Shown: positions 8,231 to 17,244 of the stretch, in pieces
Numbering within the stretch: the first letter of the stretch is position 1
Layout: every line of letters starts with the position of its first letter
Assembly: GCA_044222195.1 (NCBI GenBank)
Contig: JBGANS010000016.1
Span: 1 to 64,000 of the forward strand
Source: JAHBXE01 sp044222195
GTDB lineage: Bacteria > Planctomycetota > Phycisphaerae > Phycisphaerales > UBA1924
Reading direction: 5' to 3'
DNA: 64,000 bases
Notes under the pieces: generated by a model
Seen by the model: the letters and a program-made list of their open reading frames with translations, nothing else
Database searches by the model: none
Told to the model about the DNA's origin: nothing
Program-made: the position numbers and the translations under genes

Positions 8231-9832
8231 TTACTCCCCCGCCTGCTCCACCGTGTAGTTCGGCGACTCCTTCGTGATCCGGATGTTGTGCGGATGGCTC
8301 TCCGCCATGCTCGCGCTCGTGATGCGGCAGAACCTCGCCTCGCGCTTGAACTCGTCCAGCGTCCGGCACCCGCAGTACCCCATCGACGACCTCAGCCCGC
8401 CGACCATCTGGTAGACAAACTCCGCGAGCGGTCCGCGATACGGCACCAGGCCCTCAACACCCTCGGGCACGAACTTCAGCACCTGCTTCCCATCCACCAC
8501 CTTCTCCGCCTGGCGATACCGATCCGCCGAGCCCGCGTTCATCGCGCCCTCGCTCCCCATGCCGCGATAGCTCTTGTACCGCCGCGCGTGGCTGATCACC
8601 ATCTCGCCGGGCGATTCATCAAGCCCCGCAAAGAGCGAGCCCATCATCACCGCATCCGCCCCCGCCACGATCGCCTTGGCGATATCCCCCGAGTGCCGCA
8701 CGCCGCCGTCGGCGATGACCGGCACGCTCGGGTCCTTCGCATCGCGACCCGCGACCGCGTTAAACACCGCCGTGATCTGCGGCACGCCAACACCCGTCAC
8801 GATCCGCGTCGTACAGATCGACCCGGGCCCGATACCAACCTTGACGCCGTCCGCACCGGCCTCGATCAGGTCCCTCGCCCCCTCCGCCGTCGCGACGTTC
8901 CCCGCGATCACCTCGATCTTGAACCGCTGCTTCACCGTCCGCACCGTCCGCAGCACGTTCTCGCTGTGCCCGTGCGCCGTGTCCACCACGATCACGTCCA
9001 CGCCCGCCTCGATCAGCGCCTGGGCCCGCTCATACTGATCAACACCCACCGCGGCCCCGCAGATCAGCCTCCCGCGAGAGTCCGTGCACGCCTTCGGGAA
9101 CTGGCTCAGCCGTTCGATGTCCCGCATCGTGATCAGCCCGAGCAGCTTCCCCGCGCTGTCCACCAGCAGCAGCTTCTCCACCTTGTTCTTGTTGAGGATC
9201 AGCTCCGCCTGTTCCAGCGTCGTCCCCGCCGCGGCCGTGATCAGGTTCTTGCTCGTCATCACCTGCGACACGGGCGTCGAAAGCTCTTCCACAAACTTCA
9301 GGTCCCGCCGCGTGAGGATCCCCAGCACCTTCCCCTTGCTCCGCAGCACCTGCGACCCATCCTCCGTCACCGGGAACCCGGACACGTTGTGCTGCCGCAT
9401 CAGTTCACGGGCCCGGCCCACCGTGTCCGTCGGCCCCAGCGTGATCGGGTCCGAGATGATCCCGTTCGCCGACCGCTTCACCTTCGCCACTTCCCGCGCC
9501 TGGTTCTCGACGGGCATGTTCTTGTGGATGATCCCGATCCCGCCCTCCTGCGCCAGCGCGATCGCCAGCGCCGACTCCGTCACCGTGTCCATCGGCGCCG
9601 AGACCAGCGGGATCTTCAACCGGATGTTCCGCGTCAGCCGCGCTCCCGTCTCCGCTTCCGCCGGCATCACGGCGCTGCGCCGCGGCAGAATCAAGACGTC
9701 ATCAAACGTGATCCCGTCCGCGACGATCTTCCCCGCGCCGGGCTCAGGCGTGGCCGCGTGGGGGCTTCCGGCGGGGTTCTGCGGTTGTGAAGGAGAAGCA
9801 GCAGAAGCGACAGATCGAGTCATGGTTGCCAT
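8231..9832 (-). CDS. guaB: Inosine-5'-monophosphate dehydrogenase
   Basis: Oxidises IMP to XMP with NAD, the committed step to GTP. 533 residues: a low-complexity extension of about 35 residues, then the barrel start (ITFDDVLILPRRS, SAPMDTVTES), a pair of CBS domains in the middle (about 125-245), the catalytic loop GPGSICTT with the active-site Cys, the flap region (GMGSEGAMNAGSADRY) and the end SMAESHPHNIRITKE. All residues expected in an active enzyme appear to be present. The N-terminal extension is Ala/Pro/Ser-rich; an internal start near VADGITFDD is possible but lacks an obvious SD. Divergent from the ABC transporter genes. Confidence 0.97.
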   Translation of the reverse strand: MATMTRSVASAASPSQPQNPAGSPHAATPEPGAGKIVADGITFDDVLILPRRSAVMPAEAETGARLTRNIRLKIPLVSAPMDTVTESALAIALAQEGGIGIIHKNMPVENQAREVAKVKRSANGIISDPITLGPTDTVGRARELMRQHNVSGFPVTEDGSQVLRSKGKVLGILTRRDLKFVEELSTPVSQVMTSKNLITAAAGTTLEQAELILNKNKVEKLLLVDSAGKLLGLITMRDIERLSQFPKACTDSRGRLICGAAVGVDQYERAQALIEAGVDVIVVDTAHGHSENVLRTVRTVKQRFKIEVIAGNVATAEGARDLIEAGADGVKVGIGPGSICTTRIVTGVGVPQITAVFNAVAGRDAKDPSVPVIADGGVRHSGDIAKAIVAGADAVMMGSLFAGLDESPGEMVISHARRYKSYRGMGSEGAMNAGSADRYRQAEKVVDGKQVLKFVPEGVEGLVPYRGPLAEFVYQMVGGLRSSMGYCGCRTLDEFKREARFCRITSASMAESHPHNIRITKESPNYTVEQAGE

Positions 9833-9841
9833 TGATTAGTT

Positions 9842-10681
9842 TTGGGGCATGGGTGCACCGGGTCAAGGCCAAATTCGCGGCCCGGGCCTGCATCGTCCGT
9901 ATCATGCCTCTTGACCGCCCGGAGCCCCAACTTCCGCCCAGGCGAAGTCGCCGACCCGGACACGCCCGACTCAGCGGCCGCTCCTGTCTTCCAAGTCCGC
10001 GCGCTCACCAAGGTCTACCGCATGGGCGAGGTTGAGGTGCACGCGCTCCGAGGCGTCGATCTCGACCTCTTCGCGGGCGAGCTTGTTGTTCTCCTGGGCC
10101 CCTCCGGCAGCGGCAAGAGCACTCTCCTCAACATCCTCGGTGGCCTCGACGTGCCGACCGCGGGCCTCGTCCGCTATCTCGACCACGATCTCTCACACGT
10201 CGGCGATGCCGCACTGACCCGCTACCGGCGCGACCATGTTGGCTTCGTCTTCCAGTTCTACAACCTCATTCCCAGCCTCACCGCTGCCGAAAACGTCTCA
10301 CTCGTTACCGAAATCTCGCGCAAGCCCATGAAGCCGCGCGACGCCCTGGCCCTGGTCGGCCTCGAGGACCGCGCCGACCACTTCCCCTCGCAGCTCTCGG
10401 GCGGCGAGCAGCAGAGAGTCGCCATCGCCCGCGCCGTTGCCAAGCGCCCCGATGTCCTCCTCTGCGATGAGCCCACCGGCGCTCTCGACGCCTCCACCGG
10501 CATCCGCGTCCTCCAGGCCCTCGTCCGCGCCAACCGCGAGCTCGGCACCCTGACCGCCATCATCACCCACAACGCCGTCATCGCGTCCATCGCCGACCGC
10601 GTCATCTCCCTCTCCAACGGCCGGATCGCCTCCATCGTCTCCAACACCACCAAGGCCCCCCCGGAGTCCCTGAAGTGGTGA
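9842..10681 (+). CDS. ABC exporter ATP-binding subunit (LolD/MacB type)
   Basis: Nucleotide-binding subunit that powers the FtsX-type permease encoded next. Walker A GPSGSGKST, Q-loop (FVFQFYNLIPSLT), signature LSGGEQQR, Walker B VLLCDEP and the H-loop (ITHN) are all present. FNLIP-like Q-loop and MGEVEVHALRGVDL wording are typical of the LolD/MacB/YknY group. The conserved part begins at about residue 49 (VFQVRALTKVYR). The 48 residues before it are atypical, so the true start may be an internal TTG (for example 9911) instead of the ATG at 9842. The stop overlaps the permease start (GTGA). Confidence 0.9.
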   Translation: MGHGCTGSRPNSRPGPASSVSCLLTARSPNFRPGEVADPDTPDSAAAPVFQVRALTKVYRMGEVEVHALRGVDLDLFAGELVVLLGPSGSGKSTLLNILGGLDVPTAGLVRYLDHDLSHVGDAALTRYRRDHVGFVFQFYNLIPSLTAAENVSLVTEISRKPMKPRDALALVGLEDRADHFPSQLSGGEQQRVAIARAVAKRPDVLLCDEPTGALDASTGIRVLQALVRANRELGTLTAIITHNAVIASIADRVISLSNGRIASIVSNTTKAPPESLKW

Positions 10682-13041
10682 CCGCCCTCAACCGCAAGCT
10701 CTTCCGGGAACTGGTCCGGCACTGGCCTCAACTCCTCGCCGCGGCCCTCGTCATGGCCGTCGGCGTCGGTGCGCTCACCATGTCCCTCTCCACGCTCCGC
10801 TCGCTGGAGCGAGCCCGCGACACCTACTACGAGCGCTACCGGTTTCCCGACCTCTTCACCCACATCAAACGCGCTCCCATGTCCCTCAAGGACCGTATCC
10901 AGCAGATTCCCGGCGTCTCCCGCGTCTCCGCTCGCATCGTCGTCGATGTCACTCTCGACGTCCCTGGTCTCGCCGAGCCCGCCAACGGACGCCTCATTTC
11001 CATCCCCGACGCACCGCCCTTTGGGCTCTCCGAGCTCCATCTCCGGCGCGGCCGACTGCCCGAGCCCGGGCGCTCGGGCGAGGTCGTCGCCAGCGAGGCC
11101 TTCACCCAGGCCCACGACTTCTCCCTGGGCCAATCCGTCTCCGCGGTCATCAACGGGCGCCTCCAGAGACTCACGATCGTCGGCATCGGCCTCTCCCCGG
11201 AGTTCATCTACCAGATCCAGCCCGGGAGCTTTCTTCCCGACAACAAGCGCTTCGGCGTCTTCTGGATGAGCCAGCGCGATCTCGCCCCCGCCTTCAATCT
11301 CGACGGCGCCTTCAACGACCTCGCCGTCGCGCTCAGCCCCGGCGCCGTCGTGCCCGATGTCCTCCGCCGCCTCGACGCGCTGACCGAGCCCTACGGAGGC
11401 ACTGGTGCATTCGAACGCAAGGACCAGACATCCCACCAGTACCTGTCCGATGAGCTCTCCCAGCTCCGCGGAATGGCCGTGATCCCGCCGATCGTCTTTC
11501 TCTCCGCCTCGGCTTTCATCCTCAACATCGTCTTCGCCCGCCTGGTTCGCACCCAGCGCGAGCAGGCCGCGGCCCTTCGAGCTTTCGGATACTCGACCCT
11601 GCAGATCGCGACGCACTACCTGATGATGGTCGTTGTCGTCGCCCTTGCCGGAGGGGCCCTCGGCGTGGCGCTCGGGTGGCGCATGGGCCTTCTCGTGACC
11701 GAGCTCTACGTTCAGTTCTTCCGCTTCCCCGTCTTCGAGTTCACGCTCAGCCGCCCCGCCATCGCGCTCGCTCTCTCAGTCGGCGTCGGCGCCGCCGTCG
11801 CCGGAACGCTCATCACCATCCGGCGTGCCGCGGCGCTCTCACCCGCTCAGGCCATGCGCCCCGAGACCCCGCCCGACTATCGCACCACCATCCTCGAACG
11901 CCTCAAGGTCCAGCGATTTCTCTCACCCGTCGGCCGCATGATCCTCCGGCACCTCGAGCGCCAGCCCCTCCGCGCCGCGATGACCACGCTGGGCATGTCG
12001 CTCGCCCTCGCCGTCCTCATCCTCGGCTCCTATTCCCACGGCGCCGTCAACGAACTCATGGACTTTCAGTTTCAGCGCGTCCAGCGGCAGGATGCCACCA
12101 TCGTCCTGACCGAGCCCGCCACGCCGCGCGCCGCCGCCGCGATCGCCGAGCTCTCGGGTGTCGTCAGCGCCGAGTACTTCCGTGCCGTTCCCGTCCGCTT
12201 CCGCTCCGGCCACATCGAACGCCGCGAGTCCATCACCGCTCTCGATCCGGCCCCTGCCCTGAACCGCGTGCTCTCCGAAGCCGGTCGGCCCGTCGCCATG
12301 CCCGGTTCCGGGCTTCTCCTCACCGACACGCTCGCCCGGCTTCTCCGTCTCTCGCGCGGCGACCGCGTGCGGGTCGAGGTCCTCGAGGGTCAGCGGCCCG
12401 TCGCGGACCTCACCGTCTCCGACATCGTCATGACCTACCTCGGAACCGCCGCCTACATGGACCGCCACGCCCTTAACGAACTCATGCAGGAAGGGCCCGT
12501 CATCTCCGGCGCATTCCTGAGGGTTGACGCTGCCGCCGCCCCGCGCCTCTACCAGACTCTCAAGCAAGTGCCCGCCGTCGGCGGCGTCACGATCAAGAGG
12601 GCCGCCGTCGACACCTTCGAGAACACCTTCGCAAAGAACATCCTCGTCATGCGGCTCTTCAACCTGGCCTTCGCCGGCACCATCGCCTTCGGCGTCATGT
12701 TCAACAGCGCCCGCATCGCCCTGGCCGAACGCGCCCACGAGTTCGCCACGCTGCGGATCCTGGGCTTCCGGCGCTCCGAAGTGTCCGCCATTCTCCTCGG
12801 CGAACTGGCCGTGCTGACCCTTCTGGCCATCCCCATCGGGCTGGCCCTCGGTCGTTTGCTCACCATGTATGCCGCCACCGCCCTCGAGACCGAGACCCAC
12901 CGCATCCCGGCCTTCATCAATGTCCGCACCTACGCGTTCGGTATCGTGGTCGTCGCGGCCGCCGCGGCCATTTCCGGCTTCATCGTCCGTCGCGGGGTGA
13001 ACACGCTGAACCTCGTCGAGGTTCTCAAGAGTAAAGGATAA
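10678..13041 (+). CDS. ABC exporter permease, FtsX family, two FtsX domains
   Basis: 787 residues from GTG 10678 (a GTG one codon earlier is also possible). Layout: one N-terminal helix, a periplasmic MacB-PCD-like domain (about 50-240), three helices forming the first FtsX domain (about 265-400), then a second unit with one helix (about 435-455), another periplasmic domain and a final three-helix FtsX domain (about 670-780). This double architecture is used by exporters that move lipids or peptides or extract lipoproteins. The substrate cannot be read from sequence. It is translationally coupled to the ATPase gene and followed 4 bases later by the adaptor. Confidence 0.9.
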   Translation: MTALNRKLFRELVRHWPQLLAAALVMAVGVGALTMSLSTLRSLERARDTYYERYRFPDLFTHIKRAPMSLKDRIQQIPGVSRVSARIVVDVTLDVPGLAEPANGRLISIPDAPPFGLSELHLRRGRLPEPGRSGEVVASEAFTQAHDFSLGQSVSAVINGRLQRLTIVGIGLSPEFIYQIQPGSFLPDNKRFGVFWMSQRDLAPAFNLDGAFNDLAVALSPGAVVPDVLRRLDALTEPYGGTGAFERKDQTSHQYLSDELSQLRGMAVIPPIVFLSASAFILNIVFARLVRTQREQAAALRAFGYSTLQIATHYLMMVVVVALAGGALGVALGWRMGLLVTELYVQFFRFPVFEFTLSRPAIALALSVGVGAAVAGTLITIRRAAALSPAQAMRPETPPDYRTTILERLKVQRFLSPVGRMILRHLERQPLRAAMTTLGMSLALAVLILGSYSHGAVNELMDFQFQRVQRQDATIVLTEPATPRAAAAIAELSGVVSAEYFRAVPVRFRSGHIERRESITALDPAPALNRVLSEAGRPVAMPGSGLLLTDTLARLLRLSRGDRVRVEVLEGQRPVADLTVSDIVMTYLGTAAYMDRHALNELMQEGPVISGAFLRVDAAAAPRLYQTLKQVPAVGGVTIKRAAVDTFENTFAKNILVMRLFNLAFAGTIAFGVMFNSARIALAERAHEFATLRILGFRRSEVSAILLGELAVLTLLAIPIGLALGRLLTMYAATALETETHRIPAFINVRTYAFGIVVVAAAAAISGFIVRRGVNTLNLVEVLKSKG

Positions 13042-13045
13042 TGCC

Positions 13046-14242
13046 TTGCGACCCCGCCACCTCCTTCTGACAGCCGCCGCCGTCGCCGCGGGCCTGGGTC
13101 TGGCGTACGCCTTCTGGCCCGCGCCGGTCCCGGTCGATCTCGCGACCGTCGAGCGCGGGCCGCTGAGCGTCACGGTCGACGAGGATGGCCGCACCCGCAC
13201 CAAGGAGCGGTACATCGTGTCCGCGCCGCTGGCCGGCCGGCTCAGCCGCATCACCCTCCGTGAGGGCGACACGGTCGCCGCCGGGCAAACCATCCTGGCC
13301 TCCATCGACCCCGTCGACCCGTCCCTCCTCGACCCCCGAGCCCGGGCCGAAGCCAACGCGCGCGTCAAGGCCGCCGAGGCCGCGCTCGAGCGCGCCGGCG
13401 CGGCCGTGCGGCGGGCCAGCGCCACCTTCGAACTCGCTCGCAGCGAGTTGTCCCGCCTCAAGGAAGCCGCGTCCAAGGGCGCGGGCTCCACGCAGGAAAT
13501 GGAACGGGCCCTGGCCGAGGACGCCATCCGTCGGGAAGAGCACCGCGCCGCGGGCTTCGATCGCGACATCGCCCAGTTTGAACTCGAACAGGCAAGAGCC
13601 GCGCTTCTTCATTCATCCGCAGGGACCCCGGACCAGGCCGTGCGGTTCGACATTCCTTCGCCGGTGACCGGGCGCGTCCTGCGCGTGATCCAGGAAAGCG
13701 CCGCGGTCGTTCAGGCCGGCTCGCCGTTGATCGAAGTTGGCGACCCGACCGACCTCGAACTCGTCATCGATGTCTTGTCAACCGACGCTGTTTCCATTCG
13801 CCCGGGCGCCCACGCCTCGATCGAGCACTGGGGCGGCCCCGCGCCGCTGAACGGGCGGGTCCGATTGGTCGAGCCCGCCGCGTTCACCAAGATCTCCGCC
13901 CTCGGCGTCGAGGAGCAGCGCGTCAACGTCATCATCGACCTGCTCGACCCGCCCGCCGCCCGCGACACGCTGGGCGACGGCTTCCGCGTGGAGGCGCGCA
14001 TCGTCACCTGGGAATCCGCGGGTGTGCTCACCGTGCCCACCTCCGCCCTCTTCCGCAACGATCAGTCCTGGGCGGCGTTCGCCGTCGCGGGCGGGCGCGC
14101 CGTGGCCAAGCCGATCGAAATCGGCCGGCGCAACTCACAGTTTGCCCAGGTGCTCTCGGGCCTGGAACAGGGCCAGAGCGTCGTGGCGTACCCCAGCGAC
14201 CGCGTACGCGACGGCGTTCGTGTCACCCCAAGAACGCGCTGA
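13046..14242 (+). CDS. HlyD/MacA-type membrane-fusion adaptor
   Basis: 398 residues starting at TTG 13046, with an N-terminal membrane anchor (LLLTAAAVAAGLGLAYAFW), a first half-lipoyl (SAPLAGRLSRITLREGDTV), a long alpha-hairpin (about 95-185, Ala/Glu/Arg-rich coiled coil), the second half-lipoyl (SPVTGRVLRVIQES) and beta-barrel domains. It probably links the FtsX permease to an outer partner, as MacA does for MacB. No outer-membrane TolC-like gene is in the window. The ATG at 13041 is out of frame and stops after nine codons, so TTG is the only sensible start. Confidence 0.9.
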   Translation: MRPRHLLLTAAAVAAGLGLAYAFWPAPVPVDLATVERGPLSVTVDEDGRTRTKERYIVSAPLAGRLSRITLREGDTVAAGQTILASIDPVDPSLLDPRARAEANARVKAAEAALERAGAAVRRASATFELARSELSRLKEAASKGAGSTQEMERALAEDAIRREEHRAAGFDRDIAQFELEQARAALLHSSAGTPDQAVRFDIPSPVTGRVLRVIQESAAVVQAGSPLIEVGDPTDLELVIDVLSTDAVSIRPGAHASIEHWGGPAPLNGRVRLVEPAAFTKISALGVEEQRVNVIIDLLDPPAARDTLGDGFRVEARIVTWESAGVLTVPTSALFRNDQSWAAFAVAGGRAVAKPIEIGRRNSQFAQVLSGLEQGQSVVAYPSDRVRDGVRVTPRTR

Positions 14243-14313
14243 GAGCAACTCAAAGCACGCCGCGGCATCCAACTTCCGTGTCTTTCCACGCCCAACCGCG
14301 GTACCCTGTCTCC

Positions 14314-16377
14314 ATGCCCGCAACCATCGCGGCTCCTCCCATCGCCCTTCCCGAGTACACGCGCTACGGCAGCGCCGACCCCGAGACCCTGCGCCGCACC
14401 GAGTGGCTGCTGACCAATGGTCAGGGCGGCTACGCCATGGGCACCGTCACGGGCACGCCCACCCGGCGCTACCACGGCTTGTTCATCCCCTCGCTCCACC
14501 CCCCTGTTCAGCGCGAGGTCATGCTCCACAGCCTCGCCGAGACCGTGGTCGTTGCCCCGGGCACTGATCACGAAGTTTCCTACCACCTGACTCCGTACCG
14601 ATTCAACGGCGGCGGCCCCGCCCCGACCAGCCCGCACCTTGTCAGCTTCACGCGCACCCCATCAAGCTGCACGTGGCTCTACCGAATCGGTCAGGGTGCT
14701 GAGCAGATCGAAATCGAGAAGACCCTCCACCTGCATCGCGAAGTCCAGGCCGCGGCGGTCTGCTACACCGTTCGCTCCGCGATGGACATCGTCCGCCTCC
14801 AGCTCCGCCCCCTGCTCCGCATGCAGGATGCCCACTCCCTCCTGCACGCTTCGAACCCCGACGCCGACTTCCGAGCCGACGGTTCGCAGCGGCACGTGAA
14901 GGTTCAGCGCGGCTGGCGGACACTCGACCTCGCCTGCGATGCCGGCTGGTTCGATTCCGCGGCCCAGTGGTGGTACAACTTCTCCTACGAACACGAGCAG
15001 GACCGCGGGTACGACTTCACCGAAGACCTGTGGAGTCCCGGCACGTTCAACCTTCAGCTCCGTCCCGCGACCAGCGGCGCCATCACCATCACCGCCTGGA
15101 TGGGCCAGACCCCACCGTCGGACTCGCGCGAGTCATCGCAAGCGAGGCTCGGCGAGATCATCCGCGAAACCTGTCGCGAAGTTCCAAAGGCCGAGACGCC
15201 CACGCTGGCAAAGCTCATCGCCGCGGCGGACGACTTCGTCGTGCGCCGTGCGGGCGGCGAATCGGGCGGCACCTCGATCATCGCCGGCTATCCGTGGTTC
15301 AGCGACTGGGGCCGCGATTCGATGATCTCCTGTGGCGGGTTGCTGCTGACGACCAAGCGGTTTGCGGAAGCGCGGTCGGTGCTGGCGACATTCGCATCGC
15401 ATCGTAAGAACGGGCTGATTCCCAATCTGTTCAACGACCAGACGGGCGAAGCGGAGTACAACACGGCGGATGCTTCGCTGTGGTTTCTGCATGCCGCGTG
15501 CGAGTACTTGCGGGCTTCGGAGGACATGGAGGGGTTTGAGACGCTGCTCAAGCCGGCGTGCCTGGACATTGTGGACGCGTATAGAGAAGGTACGGAGTTC
15601 GGCATCCGGGTCGATCCGATCGATGGCCTGGTGATGGCGGGGGATGCGACGACGCAACTGACGTGGATGGATGCGAAGCGGGACGGGGTGGTGTTCACGC
15701 CGCGGCATGGGAAACCGGTGGAGCTCTCGGCGCTCTGGCACAGCGGGGTGCTGGGTGTGGCGGCGGCGGTGAAGAGGTTCCAGAGCGGGCGGTCGGCGGA
15801 ACTGGAGAAGCTGGCGAAGCGGACGGCGGACCATTTCCGGGTGCTGTTCTGGAATGGGAAGAGCCTGCACGATGTGCTTGAGCCGGGCGCCAATGGAACG
15901 TGGAAGCCGGTCCCGCAGATGCGGCCCAACCAGGTGTTCGCGGTGAGTTTGCCACGATCGGCGCTGGAGCCGAGCCAGCAGAAGTCGGTACTCGGCGCGG
16001 TCCGGGAGAAGCTGCTGACGCCGCGCGGGCTTCGGACGCTCGCGGCGGATGAGGCGGGGTACCGGGGCCGGTATCGGGGCCCGATGCGGGAGCGCGACGC
16101 GGCGTACCACAACGGAACGGTGTGGCCGTGGCTACTGGGGCCGTATGCAGAAGCGGTGATGCGTGCGGGCGGGTTCTCGCCCAAGTCTCGGGCCGAGGCG
16201 CGGGCGGCTCTGTCACCGCTGATCGCGCGAATGGACGACTTGTGCCCGGGGCAGTTGCCGGAAGTGTTTGACGGGGATGATTCGGCTGAAGCGCCGTCGA
16301 AGCCGGGTGGATGTCCCGCGCAGGCGTGGTCTGTGGCGGAGACGCTGCGGGTGTGGGTGATGAGCTACGCGGGGTGA
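14314..16377 (+). CDS. Glycogen debranching enzyme (amylo-alpha-1,6-glucosidase type)
   Basis: 687 residues from ATG 14314. The N-terminal domain (RTEWLLTNGQGGYAMGT, TRRYHGLFIP) matches the GDE_N part of archaeal/bacterial amylo-alpha-1,6-glucosidases (GH133-like). The C-terminal alpha/alpha-barrel carries PWFSDWGRDSMIS, DGLVMAGDATTQLTWMDAK and the end motif AYHNGTVWPWLLGPY. It probably hydrolyses the alpha-1,6 branch glucosyl residue of glycogen. Codon choice changes within the gene: C-ending codons dominate up to about 15.2 kb and G-ending ones after about 15.35 kb (see the strand-composition feature). The gene is intact across the change. Confidence 0.92.
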   Translation: MPATIAAPPIALPEYTRYGSADPETLRRTEWLLTNGQGGYAMGTVTGTPTRRYHGLFIPSLHPPVQREVMLHSLAETVVVAPGTDHEVSYHLTPYRFNGGGPAPTSPHLVSFTRTPSSCTWLYRIGQGAEQIEIEKTLHLHREVQAAAVCYTVRSAMDIVRLQLRPLLRMQDAHSLLHASNPDADFRADGSQRHVKVQRGWRTLDLACDAGWFDSAAQWWYNFSYEHEQDRGYDFTEDLWSPGTFNLQLRPATSGAITITAWMGQTPPSDSRESSQARLGEIIRETCREVPKAETPTLAKLIAAADDFVVRRAGGESGGTSIIAGYPWFSDWGRDSMISCGGLLLTTKRFAEARSVLATFASHRKNGLIPNLFNDQTGEAEYNTADASLWFLHAACEYLRASEDMEGFETLLKPACLDIVDAYREGTEFGIRVDPIDGLVMAGDATTQLTWMDAKRDGVVFTPRHGKPVELSALWHSGVLGVAAAVKRFQSGRSAELEKLAKRTADHFRVLFWNGKSLHDVLEPGANGTWKPVPQMRPNQVFAVSLPRSALEPSQQKSVLGAVREKLLTPRGLRTLAADEAGYRGRYRGPMRERDAAYHNGTVWPWLLGPYAEAVMRAGGFSPKSRAEARAALSPLIARMDDLCPGQLPEVFDGDDSAEAPSKPGGCPAQAWSVAETLRVWVMSYAG
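15200..15360. other. Strand-composition (GC-skew) switch point
   Basis: To the left of this stretch the + strand is C-rich whatever strand the genes are on (for example truA and guaB on minus, the ABC genes on plus). To the right it is G-rich, again independent of gene direction. Hand counts of 60-base lines show the change: 14461-14520 has 13 G and 28 C, 15061-15120 has 16 G and 28 C, 15181-15240 has 18 G and 22 C, 15361-15420 has 21 G and 14 C, and 15661-15720 has 28 G and 12 C. No DnaA-box cluster or dif-like site was recognised near it. Confidence 0.7.
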
Positions 16378-17120
16378 GGCGGGGACCTGAAGGGGTGAGT
16401 GGGTGAAGGGGTGGAAGGGTGAGGGGACGCGGCAGTCTTGGGCGCAGTCCTGGGCATTGCGTGCTGAGACAGGTCGTCCCGCCACAGCTGATTGGTCCAG
16501 TGTTCCGATGTCCGGCGCTGTTGTTGCGGCGGCGATCGTGCCGCGCGTTTCGGCGGGCGTGGCCGTTGTCGTGACCGTTCTTGTGGCCGTTGTGGTGTCC
16601 GTGTGAGTGCGTGTGGGAATGGCCGTTGGTGTTGCGGCCGGGGGGTGTGAAGAAGTCGGGCGGGGTTGGGGGAGGCGGGAGGGATTGGGGTTGTCGTCGT
16701 CGGGGCGGCGCGCGAGATGGAAGGGGAACGACACGCCTCGGAGAGTCGTGCCACCTGGGAGCATTCTCGGAGGATGGCGCGGGCGGCGCGGTTGGAGCAT
16801 TCGCGGTCGCGGGGCGTGGTGTAGAGGGCGCGGCACTGCTCGGTGAGGACGGCGAGGGCGAGGTGGCGGGATTGGGCGGCTGTGTGGGAAGCGCGGAGAT
16901 TGGCGAGTTCATCGGCGGAGGAGAGGAGGTTGCGGATGGCGGGCTGCTCGCACCAGATGATGAGCTGGCGGAGGGAGAGCTTGTGCTCGGCGGCGATATC
17001 GAAGAGTGGGCGGTCGGACTGGAGGAGGTCGCGGAGGACGGCGTTGGGGTCGAGGGTGATGGTGTCGATCTGGGGGTCGAAGGGTTCGGAGAGAGTTGTG
17101 TGGGAGGCGGAGGAGAGCAT
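16365..17120 (-). CDS. Hypothetical protein, helical N-terminus and low-complexity tail
   Basis: A 251-residue frame from ATG 17120. Residues 20-135 look like a real protein: LDPNAVLRDLLQSDRPLFD, then AAEHKLSLRQLIIWCEQPAI (helix-turn-helix-like), then several Arg/Ala-rich helices ending ARAILRECSQVARL. From about residue 140 the sequence becomes Pro/Thr/Arg/His-rich and is probably unstructured, ending inside the 3' end of the debranching gene (13-base overlap). In another frame the tail DNA would read as His/Gly/Asn-rich, so a frameshift or a misplaced end is possible. Family not recognised; a DNA-binding role is only a guess from the helical part. Confidence 0.45.
   Translation of the reverse strand: MLSSASHTTLSEPFDPQIDTITLDPNAVLRDLLQSDRPLFDIAAEHKLSLRQLIIWCEQPAIRNLLSSADELANLRASHTAAQSRHLALAVLTEQCRALYTTPRDRECSNRAARAILRECSQVARLSEACRSPSISRAAPTTTTPIPPASPNPARLLHTPRPQHQRPFPHALTRTPQRPQERSRQRPRPPKRAARSPPQQQRRTSEHWTNQLWRDDLSQHAMPRTAPKTAASPHPSTPSPTHPFRSPPHPA
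16380..16432 (+). repeat. G-run tract just after the debranching enzyme gene
   Basis: The + strand has at least six runs of three or more G within about 50 bases, in imperfect GGGTGA/GGGGTGA units. Such a tract can form a G-quadruplex. It lies at the convergent junction between the debranching gene and the minus-strand hypothetical gene, about 1 kb from the composition switch. A function is not shown. Confidence 0.6.
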
Positions 17121-17244
17121 GTAGAGAACGTACCGTGCCGCGGCGCGGGTTCAAGGGCGGGGATGGGGGAATTGTGTGGGACGGTGACAGAGCGCTGTCA
17201 CTCGTGAGGGTGGGGGAGCGACAGCGTGGTGTCAGTAGCGAGGG

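Noticed and set aside
14243..14313. Search for DnaA boxes or a dif-like site around the skew switch
   Set aside because: No TTATCCACA-like cluster or 28-base dif-like palindrome was seen between 14.2 and 17.2 kb, so no origin or dif feature is annotated.
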